From assembly GCA_021813175.1 (NCBI GenBank), contig JAKALJ010000007.1, forward strand, positions 4,507 through 26,872: a stretch of 22,366 nucleotides of DNA. Reading direction: 5' to 3'. Each line of letters starts with the position of its first letter. Within the stretch, counting starts at the first letter, position 1. The DNA comes from a bacterium. Its GTDB lineage: Bacteria > Patescibacteriota > Minisyncoccia > Phycocordibacterales > UBA9973. Below the pieces are notes generated by a model that was not told where the DNA came from, did no database searches, and was given only the letters and a program-made list of their open reading frames with translations. A program made the position numbers and the translations under genes. Shown piece after piece: positions 21,802 through 22,366 of this stretch.

Positions 21802-21833
21802 AAAAACACCCCTTTGGGGTGTTTTTGTTTTTT
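21802..21833 (+). terminator. Intrinsic terminator after the pilin gene
   Basis: AAAAACACCCC (21802-21812) pairs exactly with GGGGTGTTTTT (21816-21826) around TTT, followed by GTTTTTT. A textbook intrinsic terminator, 27 nt after the stop codon. Confidence 0.92.
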
Positions 21834-21838
21834 GGGCG

Positions 21839-21847
21839 TGGTATAAT
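21839..21847 (+). promoter_or_regulatory. Extended -10 promoter of the prepilin peptidase gene
   Basis: TGG-TATAAT (21839-21847) ends 13 nt before the ATG at 21861, giving a leader of about 7 nt. It follows directly after the pilin terminator. Confidence 0.6.
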
Positions 21848-21860
21848 TGGCATACAATAA

Positions 21861-22366
21861 ATGACTTTCATTCTTGCCATTGTCTTTTTCTTCTTTGGCC
21901 TCTCTATGGGCAGTTTCTTAAACGTGATAATTTTCCGGCTGAACACCGGGCGGAGCTTTGGCGGGCGCAGCAAATGCCTATCATGCCAGAAGACCCTTTC
22001 CTGGTATGAGCTCGTGCCGGTGGCAAGTTTCATCCTGCAGGGAAGGCGGTGCCGTTCCTGCCGGGCGAAACTTTCCTGGCAATATCCGGCGGTGGAGCTT
22101 CTCTCCGGTCTTATCTTCGCCGGACTCTTCCTGCGCTTCACTAATTTGTTTTATTTTGGCAGCGCGCTTGATTTTTCCGTCACCTACGCCTTTTGCGCCA
22201 TTATTTTTTCTCTGCTTCTTTTAATAGCTGCCTATGATTTGAGGCACAAAGTGATTCCCGATATCCCGGTATTTATTCTAATTGCCCTCTCTTTTGCCGG
22301 TCTATTTCTATTTTCCGGCGGGTCTTTCCATTTGCATTTTCCCGCTTGGCAGGAATTTCTGTACGG
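21861..22366 (+). CDS. pilD: Prepilin peptidase PilD (partial, runs off window end)
   Basis: The first 168 residues of an A24-family prepilin peptidase, which cleaves and usually N-methylates prepilins. The N-terminal FGLSMGSFLNVIIFRL is typical. The cytoplasmic zinc-binding domain has two CxxC pairs (Cys39/Cys42 and Cys64/Cys67), with SWYELVPVASF and LSWQYPAVELLSG. The first catalytic Asp is Asp126 in AAYDLRHKVIPD. The second catalytic motif (GxGD) lies beyond the window. It should process the adjacent pilin. The start is the only ATG suitably placed after the 21839 promoter. Confidence 0.93.
   Translation, partial: MTFILAIVFFFFGLSMGSFLNVIIFRLNTGRSFGGRSKCLSCQKTLSWYELVPVASFILQGRRCRSCRAKLSWQYPAVELLSGLIFAGLFLRFTNLFYFGSALDFSVTYAFCAIIFSLLLLIAAYDLRHKVIPDIPVFILIALSFAGLFLFSGGSFHLHFPAWQEFLY

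Overview
The window looks like chromosomal DNA of a Candidate Phyla Radiation (Patescibacteria, probably Parcubacteria-like) bacterium. The evidence is the compact layout with many 1-12 nt gaps or ATGA overlaps, a minimal type IV pilus locus of the kind common in that group, shortened versions of several enzymes (MetK, ProB, ProC), near absence of Shine-Dalgarno sequences, and a pilin beginning KRG/FTLIELLVVIAIIGILAS. The lineage is inferred from gene style; no rRNA or ribosomal protein gene is present to confirm it. The standard genetic code is used (TGA is a normal stop, for example in gatD, pilN and proA).

Region 1 (1-2790) is an accessory, partly degraded stretch. It opens with what looks like the 3' tail of a tRNA-Ser, then an IS3-like terminal sequence without a transposase and relics of broken genes (an EamA-type transporter and an unidentified ORF). 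Next come an intact RBBP9/YdeN-type serine hydrolase, an intact AbiEi/AbiEii toxin-antitoxin pair with a strong promoter and palindromic operators, and a relic of a CYTH-domain gene that keeps only its two ends.

Region 2 (2797-8808, plus strand) holds envelope and signalling genes: a PAP2 phosphatase fused to a LssY-type C-terminal domain, an OmpR-type response regulator overlapping its histidine kinase, a small secreted acidic protein ending in a clear terminator, and the lipid II isoglutaminyl synthase pair murT-gatD.

Region 3 (8938-14209, minus strand) holds comF, a tightly overlapping proB-proC-proA-dedA operon, and metK. metK has its own promoter inside the 3' end of dedA and a SAM-I (S-box) riboswitch followed by an intrinsic terminator. 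A long palindromic repeat separates the convergent gatD and metK.

Region 4 (14236-22366, plus strand) is the type IV pilus locus: pilM, pilN, pilO, a single-TM PilP-position protein, pilB, then pilT-pilC, pilin and prepilin peptidase (cut by the window end), with internal promoters before pilT, the pilin and pilD. comF and pilM diverge from one nearly symmetric 16-nt double -10 element, which could co-express competence and pilus genes.

A recurring theme is a TGnTATAAT extended -10 box only 6-15 nt before the start codon, implying leaderless or ultra-short-leader mRNAs for many genes. The most notable single elements are the metK SAM riboswitch with its full terminator switch, the symmetric comF/pilM promoter, and the gene relics that keep both ends but have lost their middles.
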